A stretch of DNA of 64,000 nucleotides from JBCDJG01 sp038748065 (GTDB lineage Bacteria > Pseudomonadota > Gammaproteobacteria > Pseudomonadales > Halieaceae): NCBI GenBank assembly GCA_038748065.1, contig JBCDJG010000004.1, positions 83,933 through 147,932 on the forward strand. Direction: 5' to 3'. A model generated the notes under the pieces. The model was not told where the DNA came from. It did not search any database and saw only the letters and a program-made list of their open reading frames with translations. The translations under genes and the position numbers were made by a program. Positions 51,309 to 59,523 of the stretch are shown here, in pieces; positions within the stretch are counted from its first letter, which is position 1, and each line of letters opens with the position of its first letter.

Positions 51309-53161
51309 CTCTGCGGCAGGTCGATGAAGGAGGGTTGCAGCTGGCTGTGGTGCACGGTCCAGGTGGGCTCGCCCTCTGCCGGCACTCGCTCAAAGGTATC
51401 GGCATCGGCCCCCGCGATAGATACCCGCAAACGATCACCGGCCTTGAGCAGTGCGGAGATGTGATACAAGGGCACGACGACCTCTTCTACCACACCCGGC
51501 ACCATGGGCTTTGCATCTGCTCGCTCAAACGAGTGATAGACCGTTTGCGTCACGTAGGGCGGATCGTCAGAGATGGCGCGGTTTTTTAATGCCAGGACAC
51601 CCTCGGTGATATAGATGACCGAGCCATCGGGTTTTACTGCCTCGAGGTAGACGTGGAGTGCACCCTCCTCATGGGTAGAGCTCATGTGAATGGTGGCCTC
51701 GGGTGCGCCAGTGATTTCAAGATCGCGCGGCAGTGCTTCGCTGGTGTAGCTCAGCAGCTTCGAACTCTCGTCCCTACGGTCGGGGTAGATGATGTCCGGA
51801 CCGCCGATGGAGTGCCACCGTGACGTCGGGCCCGTGCTGGCGCTGAAATCGACCTGATAACTATCTTTGCTGTCTTGCGGTTCGGAGAAGGCCTCACCGC
51901 TCTGCAGCTTGCGGCCTGCACCGAGCGACCAGCGCGCATAGGCGATGCCCTCCGGTGGCCAGGTATCAGTGGTACGCAGTGTGCCCTCGCCCACGGTGTA
52001 GTAGCGGATCTTGTGAACGTCCTCTGGTGCATCGTCCTGCACCAAATGCTTCGTGAAGAATGCGGCTAGCTGCTCCGTCTGCTCCAGATAGGCCGGACTT
52101 GGCGCTTGGTCGACCGGCATGAAGGGGTCGGTGTTGTATTTGCCGCCGTGTGAGAGGGCGCTGATAGTCACCTGTTGAGGGTTGGAGTACGTGAGGAAGC
52201 GAGCGATGGCGCCATCCGCCGTGGCCGAGTCGTACCACCCAACCCATGCGTTGATGGGTATTCCCATGGCTTCGGCGTCCGCGCGCATCAGGTAGGGTGT
52301 GCGCATGATCTCCCCGGTGTTCCCCCAGGGATCATCGCGAAACTCGTAGCCCTGCAGGTTCTCCATTACCGTGGGATTATCGCGTTCAGCGAACGCACGT
52401 CGCTTGCGCTCGCCGCCGTCGGAAACGTCTACGGGCTGGATGCCATCGAACATCTGGCCCGTCAGCCAGCACTGAAAGTCAGACCCGAAGATAAAGCAGC
52501 GGTTCTCGTCCATGGCCTGAGTCAGTGCGCTCCAGTTTTCCATGAAGTACTGATCGAACACCCCGCCGGGGCGGATCAGCATGGCGTAGAGATCGAAGTA
52601 GTTGAACAGAGGTGCTATGGCATGCAGGGCAGGGTGGCGCAGCTCCGTCATCATCTCCGCGGTCAGACCCACGTAGGAAACGCCTGCGGCGCCAACTCTG
52701 CCGTTAGACCAGGGCTGCTCAATGACCCAGTCAATTACCTCTCCGTAATCGGCAATCTCTTCCCTGGCCAGGTCAGTGTCTCTTTGGCCAAAAGACGCAC
52801 CGCTGCCCCTGGCATCAATGATGACGACGGCCAGGCCTGCCTCAGTGAAGGCCTTGGTCAGACGCGCGTAGTTCAGCGGATCTGCCCTGCCGAGCGCAAG
52901 CATGACGCGGAATGGAAACTGCACGTCGAAGGAGCGCCCGTATCGCGTGCCAAAGACAACTGTCCCCAGCGGCTCCTCGCCGGCGTAATCGGCAGGCAAC
53001 CAGAGATCGACGGCAATGTCGATGCCGTCACGCATCGTCAGATAGCGCGATGAAAAGCGCGTATCACCGGCTGGTGTGACCTGCTCCCCTGGCAGCGTAA
53101 CGCTTAAACCCAGAGCGAAGTAGGCAACTGTCAGTAGCGTCGCAAGACCTGCAACCGACAA
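51290..53161 (-). CDS. CocE/NonD family hydrolase with N-terminal membrane anchor
   Basis: 623 residues from TTG 53161. Membrane span LATLLTVAYFALGLS near the start, then RYLTMRDGIDIAVDLWLPADYAGEEPLGTVVFGTRYG, catalytic GAAGVSYVGLTAEMMTELR (Ser ~ residue 165), jelly-roll C-terminus (SYTSEALPRDLEITGAPEATIHMSS). A better start may exist: a GAGGAG (complement of 53202-53207) is 7 bp from an in-frame ATC (53194) that would give IKLKAALRYLGLSVAGL, with the positive charges expected ahead of a span. The next gene (49404-51308) overlaps by 19 bp; both are likely one operon, with a TetR-type dyad at 53243. Confidence 0.85.
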   Translation of the reverse strand: MSVAGLATLLTVAYFALGLSVTLPGEQVTPAGDTRFSSRYLTMRDGIDIAVDLWLPADYAGEEPLGTVVFGTRYGRSFDVQFPFRVMLALGRADPLNYARLTKAFTEAGLAVVIIDARGSGASFGQRDTDLAREEIADYGEVIDWVIEQPWSNGRVGAAGVSYVGLTAEMMTELRHPALHAIAPLFNYFDLYAMLIRPGGVFDQYFMENWSALTQAMDENRCFIFGSDFQCWLTGQMFDGIQPVDVSDGGERKRRAFAERDNPTVMENLQGYEFRDDPWGNTGEIMRTPYLMRADAEAMGIPINAWVGWYDSATADGAIARFLTYSNPQQVTISALSHGGKYNTDPFMPVDQAPSPAYLEQTEQLAAFFTKHLVQDDAPEDVHKIRYYTVGEGTLRTTDTWPPEGIAYARWSLGAGRKLQSGEAFSEPQDSKDSYQVDFSASTGPTSRWHSIGGPDIIYPDRRDESSKLLSYTSEALPRDLEITGAPEATIHMSSTHEEGALHVYLEAVKPDGSVIYITEGVLALKNRAISDDPPYVTQTVYHSFERADAKPMVPGVVEEVVVPLYHISALLKAGDRLRVSIAGADADTFERVPAEGEPTWTVHHSQLQPSFIDLPQRWRKSP

Positions 53162-53242
53162 CCCGAGATATCTTAGAGCGGCTTTTAGTTTGATGGTTTG
53201 GCTCCTCGTGGCGAGAATCTAACTCGACATCAAGATAATAAC

Positions 53243-53256
53243 ATACAGTAGTGTAT
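53243..53256. promoter_or_regulatory. putative TetR operator (copy 1) upstream of the hydrolase pair
   Basis: ATACAGTAGTGTAT, 49 bp before the proposed ATC start at 53194. Same dyad pattern (ATACAG-NN-STGTAT) as two sites upstream of the third TonB receptor gene. Confidence 0.55.
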
Positions 53257-53309
53257 TTTTGTCTCCAGCGCCAGCCCAAGCGGCCTTGATTCCAAGGGAA
53301 TTGGGTGCC

Positions 53310-53912
53310 TCAGCTGTTAGGCTGGGCGCCCTCCGCCGCTTCGAGAAATTTACTGCCGCAGAGAATGTGCAGGTAGATGGAGCTATTGCGCATGCGCTCA
53401 GCCTTTGACTCCTTCTGATGCAGGCCCAGACTGTAGTAACCGATCTGGTGGAAATAGAGGACACGCGCGCGAATCCTGGCCTCGCTTTTGTCGCAACCCA
53501 GTGCTTCGAAAATCTCTTGTAGCCTCTTGATGCGCTTCTTGTCGACACGCTCCACAATACCCTTGGCGGCATCGTCCACCCGTGCCCAGTCACGCATGGC
53601 GGTTTCAAGGGCAGGCGAATAGGCCTTCTCGGAGATAAGGTGCGACATAGTCGCCTTAAGGGCCGCGAGTGCACTGGCGGGGTTGGTGGGCTTTTCCATC
53701 ATAGGAAAGAAGACATCCCGCTTTGCCCAGTGGTTGAGCAGGCTGTTCAAGAGATCTCGACGGCTTTTGTAGTGGTGGTAAAAGCCGCCGCGCGTCACCC
53801 CAAGCTGCGTGGCCAGCCGATCCACTTTGATGCCGCTGACACCCTCTGTGACCAGTGCCTGGCGAGCAGCGTTCAGCCACTGCTCTGCTGCTACCTTGAT
53901 GTTGTTGGGCAT
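53310..53912 (-). CDS. TetR family transcriptional regulator
   Basis: 200 residues from ATG 53912 (MPNNIKVAAEQW). HTH: QWLNAARQALVTEGVSGIKVDRLATQLGVTRGGFYHHYKSRRDLLNSLLNHWAK (about 9-64), with the typical GFYHHYKS recognition helix. The C-terminal domain is a TetR type (SPALETAMRDWARVDDAAKGIVERVDKKRIKRLQEIFEALG). It lies between the hydrolase genes and the TonB receptor on the same strand, and the three ATACAGWASTGTAT dyads flank it, so it is the best candidate for their regulator. The ligand is probably the substrate or product of the hydrolases. Confidence 0.87.
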   Translation of the reverse strand: MPNNIKVAAEQWLNAARQALVTEGVSGIKVDRLATQLGVTRGGFYHHYKSRRDLLNSLLNHWAKRDVFFPMMEKPTNPASALAALKATMSHLISEKAYSPALETAMRDWARVDDAAKGIVERVDKKRIKRLQEIFEALGCDKSEARIRARVLYFHQIGYYSLGLHQKESKAERMRNSSIYLHILCGSKFLEAAEGAQPNS

Positions 53913-54088
53913 GAAAAACTCTAAGCCGTCTGAGTAAGAGCAACCCAATGAGCTGATTGCACGAGCCCCGGGCGCCGCTGCTTGCCGTGTCAAATTAGCG
54001 CGCAGCGGACCACAGAGAGTATTGCGACTTATCTCCCTTCGGGCAACCTGCGCTTGATATCGGATGACAAATACCTGCGGAGTCAGTC

Positions 54089-56377
54089 TTATTCGAATTC
54101 ATAGCGGAAGCGCAGGCCATAACGCCGAGGCTCGGAAATATAGGTTGAGCCTGAGAATGAGAATCCGCTGAGCGCGGCCCCCGTTGCGTAGATGTCGTCC
54201 AGCAGGTTCTCAGCATAGAGTTCAAGGCGCCACTGGCCTGGGTCTATGATGCCGAGCCGGAGATCCCAGCGCTCGTAGGAGTCGATGATGAGGGCATTTT
54301 CCGCCCCGGGTGCCAGTAGTCCCGGTGACTGACGATCGTTGTACACATACACGACCCGCAGAAAGCCCTGATAGCCATTCGATAAGGGATGCACATAGTC
54401 CGCGGCCACGTTGGTGGTCCACTGCGGCGCATTGGGCAACTCGGCGCCGATACGGTCATCCTCCGGGTCATCGAAATCCGACAGTTCGGTGTCGACATAG
54501 CCGATGCCACCCGATAAGGTCAAACGCTCTGTAGGCCGCGCAAGAAACTCCAGCTCCGCTCCCTTGGCTACAGCCTCCGCGGCGTTGTCTGTAAAGGTCG
54601 CATTCGTATTCTGGTCTGTCACGTTGATCTGTATATCGTCCCACTCCATGCGGAAGGCTGAGATATTCAGTGACAGGCGGCGGTCGAAGAAAAAGGACTT
54701 GGTACCAATCTCATAATTGATCAATTCCTCCTCATCAAAATCTGAAGCTTCGATGTTATTAAGCTGGAGGCCGCCCGGCCGGAAACCGCTCGATACGGTG
54801 GTGTAGAAATTAAGGTTGTCGGTAGCGGCATAGACGGCGCTAAAGCGCCAGGTGGTGGCGTCGGCCGAGCGTGAGTCTTCGGCGTCGGGTATCGGAGCGA
54901 TGCCCAGAATGCCGCCACCAAGGTCGACGAGATCGACCCCATCGGACACCGATTCCTCCACGTCAAAGCTGGAGTAGCGCAGGCCCGCTAAAAGGTTAAG
55001 CTGATCAGTGATGGCGTAGTCGATGTCGGCATAGGCAGCGAAGTTCTGTGATTCATCGGTGAATGAATTTCCGTTCAGCAGGCTGTTATTCGGCAAGAGT
55101 GAAAAATCGTTTGGAAAGCCCGTGACGGCCGACGGCAACAGGGTCAGTGCCTCGAGATCCCCGCCGCTGATGACTTCGGCGCGGCCATCAGCGCTCTCGT
55201 CGGTGTAGTACAGCCCGGTCACCCAGACGAGTTCGCTATCGTCTTTGCTGCCGAAGCGTAGCTCTGCGCTCCACTGGTCGAGGCTGCGTTCCGAGGTAGA
55301 GAAACCGGCGTCGAACTCGGAAAGATCCTGGTCAATCCTGGCGTCCCGATCCTCGGTGAGCCCGCCGACGATCAGCGTGAGCAATGTGCTATCGAATTCG
55401 TACTCCGCCCGACCGATGGCAAACAGCGTGTCACGATCACCAAAGGAGGGCGTATCCAGCGCGACGGCGGTGTTCGTGTCGTCAAAGCGCCTGCTGGCCC
55501 CTGCGGGTAGCGTACCCGGCGGGAATGCGCCGAGGCCCAGGTCCATAATCTGCTGGAAAGCCGGTAACTGCCCGATCAAGACGCCGTCGGTCACACCGAT
55601 TTGCGGCAGGTCGCTTTCGAATTCTTCATAGGACAGGATGCCCTTGAGCGTCAGCCGATCAGTGGGCGTGCTGGCGACGGTGATGCGGCCACCAGCGCGC
55701 GTAAAACCGTTAGAGCGGGTGCCTGAGGGCACTTCATTTTCAAGGAAGCCGCCGTCGTCCTGATAGAAGCCGGCGATGCGCAGGGCGGTCGCCTCGCCTA
55801 TTGGAAAACTGGCTGCACCTTCAAGATCGATATGGTCGTAGTTACCGCCGATGAAGCTCAGGTAGCCGTTTCGGCCTTCTCTGTCGGGGGTCACGCTGGT
55901 GAAGTTGATCGCGCCAGCGATGACATTACGACCGAACTGTGTTCCCTGTGGGCCGCGCAGCACCTCGACGCGCTCGACGTCGTAGATGCGATTCGTCGTA
56001 TTGGCCAGCTCGAAGCCGTCCAGGTAGAGGCCGAATGTGGGCTGCTCGCCGCCCAGCGAGCCGATGCCGCGGATGGACACGGTGGCTTCGCCCTGGCGCG
56101 AGCCATCGTTGATACCCAGGTTGGGCGTGAGTATCGCAATATCTTCGAACTGTGTGATGTTGTCCCGATCGATGCGCTCGGCGTCAAACACGGTAACGGA
56201 GATAGGGACATCCTCCAGCGCCTGATCGCGGCGCTGGGCCCTGACGATAATCTCATCGATGCCCGGTGGGGCAGCAACTGGCGAGCTTGTTTCTACGCCG
56301 GTTTGCGCCTGTGCCGGGTAGCTGGTGGCCAGGCCGAGGAGGGTTAGGAATAGCGTGTGCTTGTGTGAGCGCGACAT
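54089..56377 (-). CDS. TonB-dependent receptor
   Basis: 762 residues from ATG 56377 with GGGAG about 8 bp upstream. Signal peptide MSRSHKHTLFLTLLGLATSYPAQAQ, TonB-box-like IDEIIVRAQRRDQALEDVPISVTVF, plug VERVEVLRGPQGTQFGRNVIAGAINFTS, barrel with C-terminal RYGLRFRYEFE. Two copies of the proposed TetR operator lie 64-105 bp upstream. Its position beside the hydrolases and regulator suggests that it takes up the compound they hydrolyse. Confidence 0.9.
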   Translation of the reverse strand: MSRSHKHTLFLTLLGLATSYPAQAQTGVETSSPVAAPPGIDEIIVRAQRRDQALEDVPISVTVFDAERIDRDNITQFEDIAILTPNLGINDGSRQGEATVSIRGIGSLGGEQPTFGLYLDGFELANTTNRIYDVERVEVLRGPQGTQFGRNVIAGAINFTSVTPDREGRNGYLSFIGGNYDHIDLEGAASFPIGEATALRIAGFYQDDGGFLENEVPSGTRSNGFTRAGGRITVASTPTDRLTLKGILSYEEFESDLPQIGVTDGVLIGQLPAFQQIMDLGLGAFPPGTLPAGASRRFDDTNTAVALDTPSFGDRDTLFAIGRAEYEFDSTLLTLIVGGLTEDRDARIDQDLSEFDAGFSTSERSLDQWSAELRFGSKDDSELVWVTGLYYTDESADGRAEVISGGDLEALTLLPSAVTGFPNDFSLLPNNSLLNGNSFTDESQNFAAYADIDYAITDQLNLLAGLRYSSFDVEESVSDGVDLVDLGGGILGIAPIPDAEDSRSADATTWRFSAVYAATDNLNFYTTVSSGFRPGGLQLNNIEASDFDEEELINYEIGTKSFFFDRRLSLNISAFRMEWDDIQINVTDQNTNATFTDNAAEAVAKGAELEFLARPTERLTLSGGIGYVDTELSDFDDPEDDRIGAELPNAPQWTTNVAADYVHPLSNGYQGFLRVVYVYNDRQSPGLLAPGAENALIIDSYERWDLRLGIIDPGQWRLELYAENLLDDIYATGAALSGFSFSGSTYISEPRRYGLRFRYEFE

Positions 56378-56440
56378 GTTGTTCTCCCATTAATTTTCGA
56401 CTGCTGTTTCCAAAAAGAAACATCGGGAGACACAAGTAAA

Positions 56441-56454
56441 ATACAGAACTGTAT
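56441..56454. promoter_or_regulatory. putative TetR operator (copy 2) upstream of the third TonB receptor
   Basis: ATACAGAACTGTAT, perfect 6-bp arms around AA. 28 bp centre to centre from copy 3. Confidence 0.55.
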
Positions 56455-56468
56455 GTTTTGCAACAAAA

Positions 56469-56482
56469 ATACAGAAGTGTAT
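56469..56482. promoter_or_regulatory. putative TetR operator (copy 3) upstream of the third TonB receptor
   Basis: ATACAGAAGTGTAT, same pattern with one arm mismatch. The rest of the 245-bp gap (56378-56622) holds AT-rich sequence with no gene. Confidence 0.55.
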
Positions 56483-56622
56483 GACCGGCGCTGGCAGACG
56501 GCTGCAAGAGTGAGTCGATGACGATATCGCGGGGCTCAGCTGGATTCAGGCTCCTGTTGGACGGTAGAACGCACCGTCTTGCACTACACTGAGACTTTCG
56601 AGGGTTTATATGGGCGAGTGGC

Positions 56623-57396
56623 ATGAGAAATCTTGTTGTGATGTTGTTACTGTTTGTATGCGTTACAGGGTGCAAACTGCGAATTGTGGTGCCCCAAGGT
56701 GGCAGCGTTCAGACCGAGTCCACGGCGTTCAGCTGCTCTGCCAACGATACCTGCACGATCGACGTCGTCGACCTGTTCTTTGACGAGACCTTTGTGGGCG
56801 TGCCGAACAGCGGCTGGGTCTTTGAGGGCTGGCGGCGCGGCAACAACCGCCTCTGCGGTGGCAGGACCGACAGTTGCAACCTGACGACCGGTGAGTTCGG
56901 AGGCATCCGGGCGCTGCTTGATATCCTGGAATCTGACGAAGTTTACTTCTTGCAGCCCATATTCGTTCGCGGCGAGGAGAGCAACTTCGGTCGCTGGAGT
57001 GGGCGCTGGACGAACACCTCGTTCAGCTCGGTCGGTGCCCTGAGAATGACAGCGACACAGCGCTCTAACAATCGCGCGCGAGTCACGGTGGATCTCGACG
57101 GTTTTGTCGGCGGGCTGCTCGACCCCGAGCCCCAGTCCGTCAACGCGACGATACGCAATAATGGTGATATTACGTACTCGGGCCAGATCGATGTTAACGG
57201 TAGTCCAGGCACGCTTGAGTTTCGACTGCGGCCGAACGGCAATCTGAGCATCTCCATGCCAGACTTGCCGGTAGCAGGTTTTCGCAGCTTCAGCGCGACG
57301 GGTACCTTGAGGGGCGGCGTGGGTTTCCTCGAGTATGAGGTCGAGTTTTCGCCTACCGGTTCGGCACGGGGGACGGTAAGCGCTACCCGCCAGTGA
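56623..57396 (+). CDS. lipoprotein with InlB-B-repeat-like N-terminal domain
   Basis: 257 residues. Lipobox: MRNLVVMLLLFVCVTGC with VTGC, mature Cys17. The following domain has the pattern GGSVQTESTAFSCSANDTCTIDVVDLFFDETFVGVPNSGWVFEGWRRG (F.A.P..g..F.GW with Cys pairs), as in the bacterial repeat found in InlB-B-type domains, and shared with the 62 kb lipoprotein. The C-terminal part (NATIRNNGDITYSGQIDVNGSPGTLEFRLRPNGNLSISMPDL) is beta-rich and unrecognised. The stop overlaps the next gene's GTG start by 4 bp, so the two are coupled. Start ATG 56623 has no clear ribosome site. Confidence 0.7.
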   Translation: MRNLVVMLLLFVCVTGCKLRIVVPQGGSVQTESTAFSCSANDTCTIDVVDLFFDETFVGVPNSGWVFEGWRRGNNRLCGGRTDSCNLTTGEFGGIRALLDILESDEVYFLQPIFVRGEESNFGRWSGRWTNTSFSSVGALRMTATQRSNNRARVTVDLDGFVGGLLDPEPQSVNATIRNNGDITYSGQIDVNGSPGTLEFRLRPNGNLSISMPDLPVAGFRSFSATGTLRGGVGFLEYEVEFSPTGSARGTVSATRQ

Positions 57397-58274
57397 CGGG
57401 TATTGCGGCACTCTTTCCGGGCCTGAACTCGATTTTCCGGGAGCGTGACCGGCAGAGGCACAGCACCTTGCCGGAAGTTGCGGGTCGCCTGAGCGAAGTC
57501 TCCCGTATTGGATTCAAGGGCGCAGCGACAAAAAGCACAGAACGGCTCTTGTCTGAGAATGATTTTGCGGCCCTTGCCGCGCTGACTATCGCCGTACAGT
57601 GTGGGCTCTACGACCGCCTGTGCAAGGGCGGTGTACGCCCCGATATTCTGGCTGGTTGTTCCCTGGGCGATATCGCGCGCTCTGTTTGCAGCGGCGCCTT
57701 CGACTACGTTGAAGCACTCGAATTTCTCGCCGGGCTGCAGGAGCAGGCCCATTTACTAGGGCCCATGGGCATGCACGTAGCGGTGCGGATGCCGCCGGGT
57801 GTCCCCCTGAATCACGAACTGATGTCGATCTTTCGCGCCTCAAACCTGGAGCCCTCGGTGCTCTCGGCCAGGCATCTGACCTTTGGCTGTGATCGCGCAG
57901 GGTTCAAGCGACTTGAGGCAATTTGCGGCGCCCGCGGGCTGTTCCTGAAGGACACGGAGGTGCCCTATCCGCTGCACTCGAGCCTTATGCAGCCGGTGAT
58001 CGAGCGCTACTGGCGGCACGTTAGATATCAGCCGGGCATCCTGCGTACGGCGGCCTATTCCTCAGTACAGCTGCGCCGTCTGGACAGTGTGGCGGACATC
58101 GTTGATGACGCGCGGCAGGTGATCGCAAGGCCGCTGCACTGGCCCGAAACGCTAAGGCGCTTGCGCGAAGAGGAGGGCATCAGCCGATTTATCAACATTG
58201 GTCCCTGCAAGAGCCTGCTGTTGTTGATGCGCGAGACAGACCGGCGCCTCGTGATTGAAACGATGGCTGCCTGA
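57393..58274 (+). CDS. FabD-like acyltransferase (acyl-CoA:ACP transacylase family) lacking the malonyl-binding Arg
   Basis: 293 residues from GTG 57393. Layout of malonyl-CoA:ACP transacylase: ALFPGLNSIF at the start (GQGSQ-like position, here divergent), nucleophile in DILAGCSLGDIAR (Ser90; GHSLG in FabD reads GCSLG), His in PYPLHSSLM (His195), and FINIGPCKSLL near the end (cf. EVGPGKVL). By eye, the Arg of RGKxMQ that fixes the malonyl carboxylate is Leu (about residue 112) in LEFLAGLQEQA. So it probably moves a simple acyl group, or is inactive. No ketosynthase or ACP is visible nearby. Coupled to the lipoprotein gene upstream. Confidence 0.7.
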   Translation: MTGIAALFPGLNSIFRERDRQRHSTLPEVAGRLSEVSRIGFKGAATKSTERLLSENDFAALAALTIAVQCGLYDRLCKGGVRPDILAGCSLGDIARSVCSGAFDYVEALEFLAGLQEQAHLLGPMGMHVAVRMPPGVPLNHELMSIFRASNLEPSVLSARHLTFGCDRAGFKRLEAICGARGLFLKDTEVPYPLHSSLMQPVIERYWRHVRYQPGILRTAAYSSVQLRRLDSVADIVDDARQVIARPLHWPETLRRLREEEGISRFINIGPCKSLLLLMRETDRRLVIETMAA

Positions 58275-58324
58275 TCGGGCTTCTCGCTACCCGCGCTCGG
58301 GGGCCTGTAGGGCGTCGGCGCAGC

Positions 58325-58501
58325 CTACCAATATTCAGGCGAATTCAGAGCGTCACCGCAGCGCACTTTACCCTGAGCTTCTTCTAATACGCCCTCTACC
58401 AGCTCAACGGCCATCCACGCCTCGAGATAATCAATCGGGTAGGGCGGCGCAAGACGGTGGCGACTGCGAAAGCCGCTGGTAACGGGGGAGGTCCAGGTCT
58501 C
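58325..58501 (-). pseudogene. 3' gene remnant truncated at a repeat
   Basis: Minus strand, ending at TAG 58325-58327: SPVTSGFRSRHRLAPPYPID then YLEAWMAVELVEGVLEEAQG then KVRCGDALNSPEYW. Protein-like, but no start codon; the frame hits a stop exactly at the repeat CAGGTCTCCTATTT (58494-58507), so the 5' part is lost. I do not recognise the family. This fills the first half of the 348-bp gap after the FabD-like gene. Confidence 0.4.
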
Positions 58502-59312
58502 CTATTTCTCAAAGCGCGCTAGACGGTTTATTGTTTGCTGATACCATATGGTGAGCGGGAGACCTGACCCTATAGGTCCGTAAGGGTTGCTACCTCACGG
58601 AGTAAATTGAGATATTTCATCCATGTTGCGCAAGTTCCTATTTGTGGTCATGTTCTTCTACATCATGTACGCAACTCTCGCTGTTGTCTTGACACCAACT
58701 CGCATGCTAGCGACTTATTATGTGCATGACCCTGGCGGCTTGCCATTACTGCCGACAGAACTGGTAAGACACGCCATTATTTGCTGCAAGGATGTTGGGC
58801 CTCCAGGGAGAGATGAGTGGAGACTAATCAGTTTTGTCTTAAATGGAGGTGCTTATCCAAACAACGAGGGCACCGGATCGAGGGAGCGGGCTATACGTCT
58901 AGTGTCAGACTTAGTCGTAAAAAGAGAGCTAGATCCAAATTGGGTAGACGATGAGTTGCCGCTCACCGCGTTCATAGACGCGCTGGCTTTTGGTTATAGT
59001 TTTGCTGTACCTGCGCTGATCGAAGTAGGCGCCGACCCTTGTTTGAAAATGCCACCCAGCGATAAACCCTACGCAAACCTCAATGCATACGAATATGGGA
59101 GATATTTGGAACGTAAGTACTTAAAAAAGCCCGAGCTAGAGTACATAACCATGACCAGCAGAGCTGTGCCTTTGTTGCAGGATGGTGCCGAGTGCGGTGT
59201 TGGTCAATAAAGAATACCGATGTTCTGAACATAACCCTGATTTACAGCCCAGCCCTTGCTGACAACGGTGGAGCGTAACGGTGTCAATGTAACGGTGTCA
59301 GGTCTCCCATTT
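58494..59312. mobile_element. repeat-bounded cassette with an orphan gene
   Basis: CAGGTCTCCTATTT (58494-58507) and CAGGTCTCCCATTT (59299-59312) are direct repeats; an inverse copy GGGAGACCTGAC (58557-58568) forms a perfect 12-bp inverted pair with GTCAGGTCTCCC (59297-59308). They flank an AT-richer gene and the 5' boundary truncates a neighbouring gene. A tandem 11-mer TAACGGTGTCA occurs at 59276-59286 and 59290-59300. GGTGTCAGGTCTCC-type ends are known beside IS200-like REP-transposases; no transposase is here. May be a non-autonomous element. The gap at 59211-59523 otherwise holds only leader sequence. Confidence 0.4.
58623..59210 (+). CDS. hypothetical membrane-anchored protein with ankyrin-like segment
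   Basis: 195 residues. N-terminal span FLFVVMFFYIMYATLAVVL, then ~170 residues outside the membrane. LTAFIDALAFGYSFAVPALIEVGADPCLK resembles one ankyrin-type unit (xTAhxxAxxxgxxxxvxxLlxxGADP). Cysteines at AIICC and GADPC and GAECG. Codon use is AT-richer than surrounding genes (many AAA, TAT, GAT, TTA-type codons), suggesting transfer. No family recognised. ATG 58623 is preceded by a short AT-rich leader without a strong ribosome site. Confidence 0.6.
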   Translation: MLRKFLFVVMFFYIMYATLAVVLTPTRMLATYYVHDPGGLPLLPTELVRHAIICCKDVGPPGRDEWRLISFVLNGGAYPNNEGTGSRERAIRLVSDLVVKRELDPNWVDDELPLTAFIDALAFGYSFAVPALIEVGADPCLKMPPSDKPYANLNAYEYGRYLERKYLKKPELEYITMTSRAVPLLQDGAECGVGQ

Positions 59313-59523
59313 ACCATGGAATAGACTGCGAAAGGCTAACAGGGTAAGGTTTTCCCGTTCCCCTCGAAATGGATTGAAAGTAAGGAGGCCGTGTTTGACG
59401 CACCTCGGTTGGGCACAAGCTCGCAGGAGACAACAACCAGTGCTGAGGAAGGTGATGATGAGCGAGAACGCCCGAACGATATTTATTCAACCTTGAAACG
59501 AAAAGCTGCAGGAGACTTTTTGC

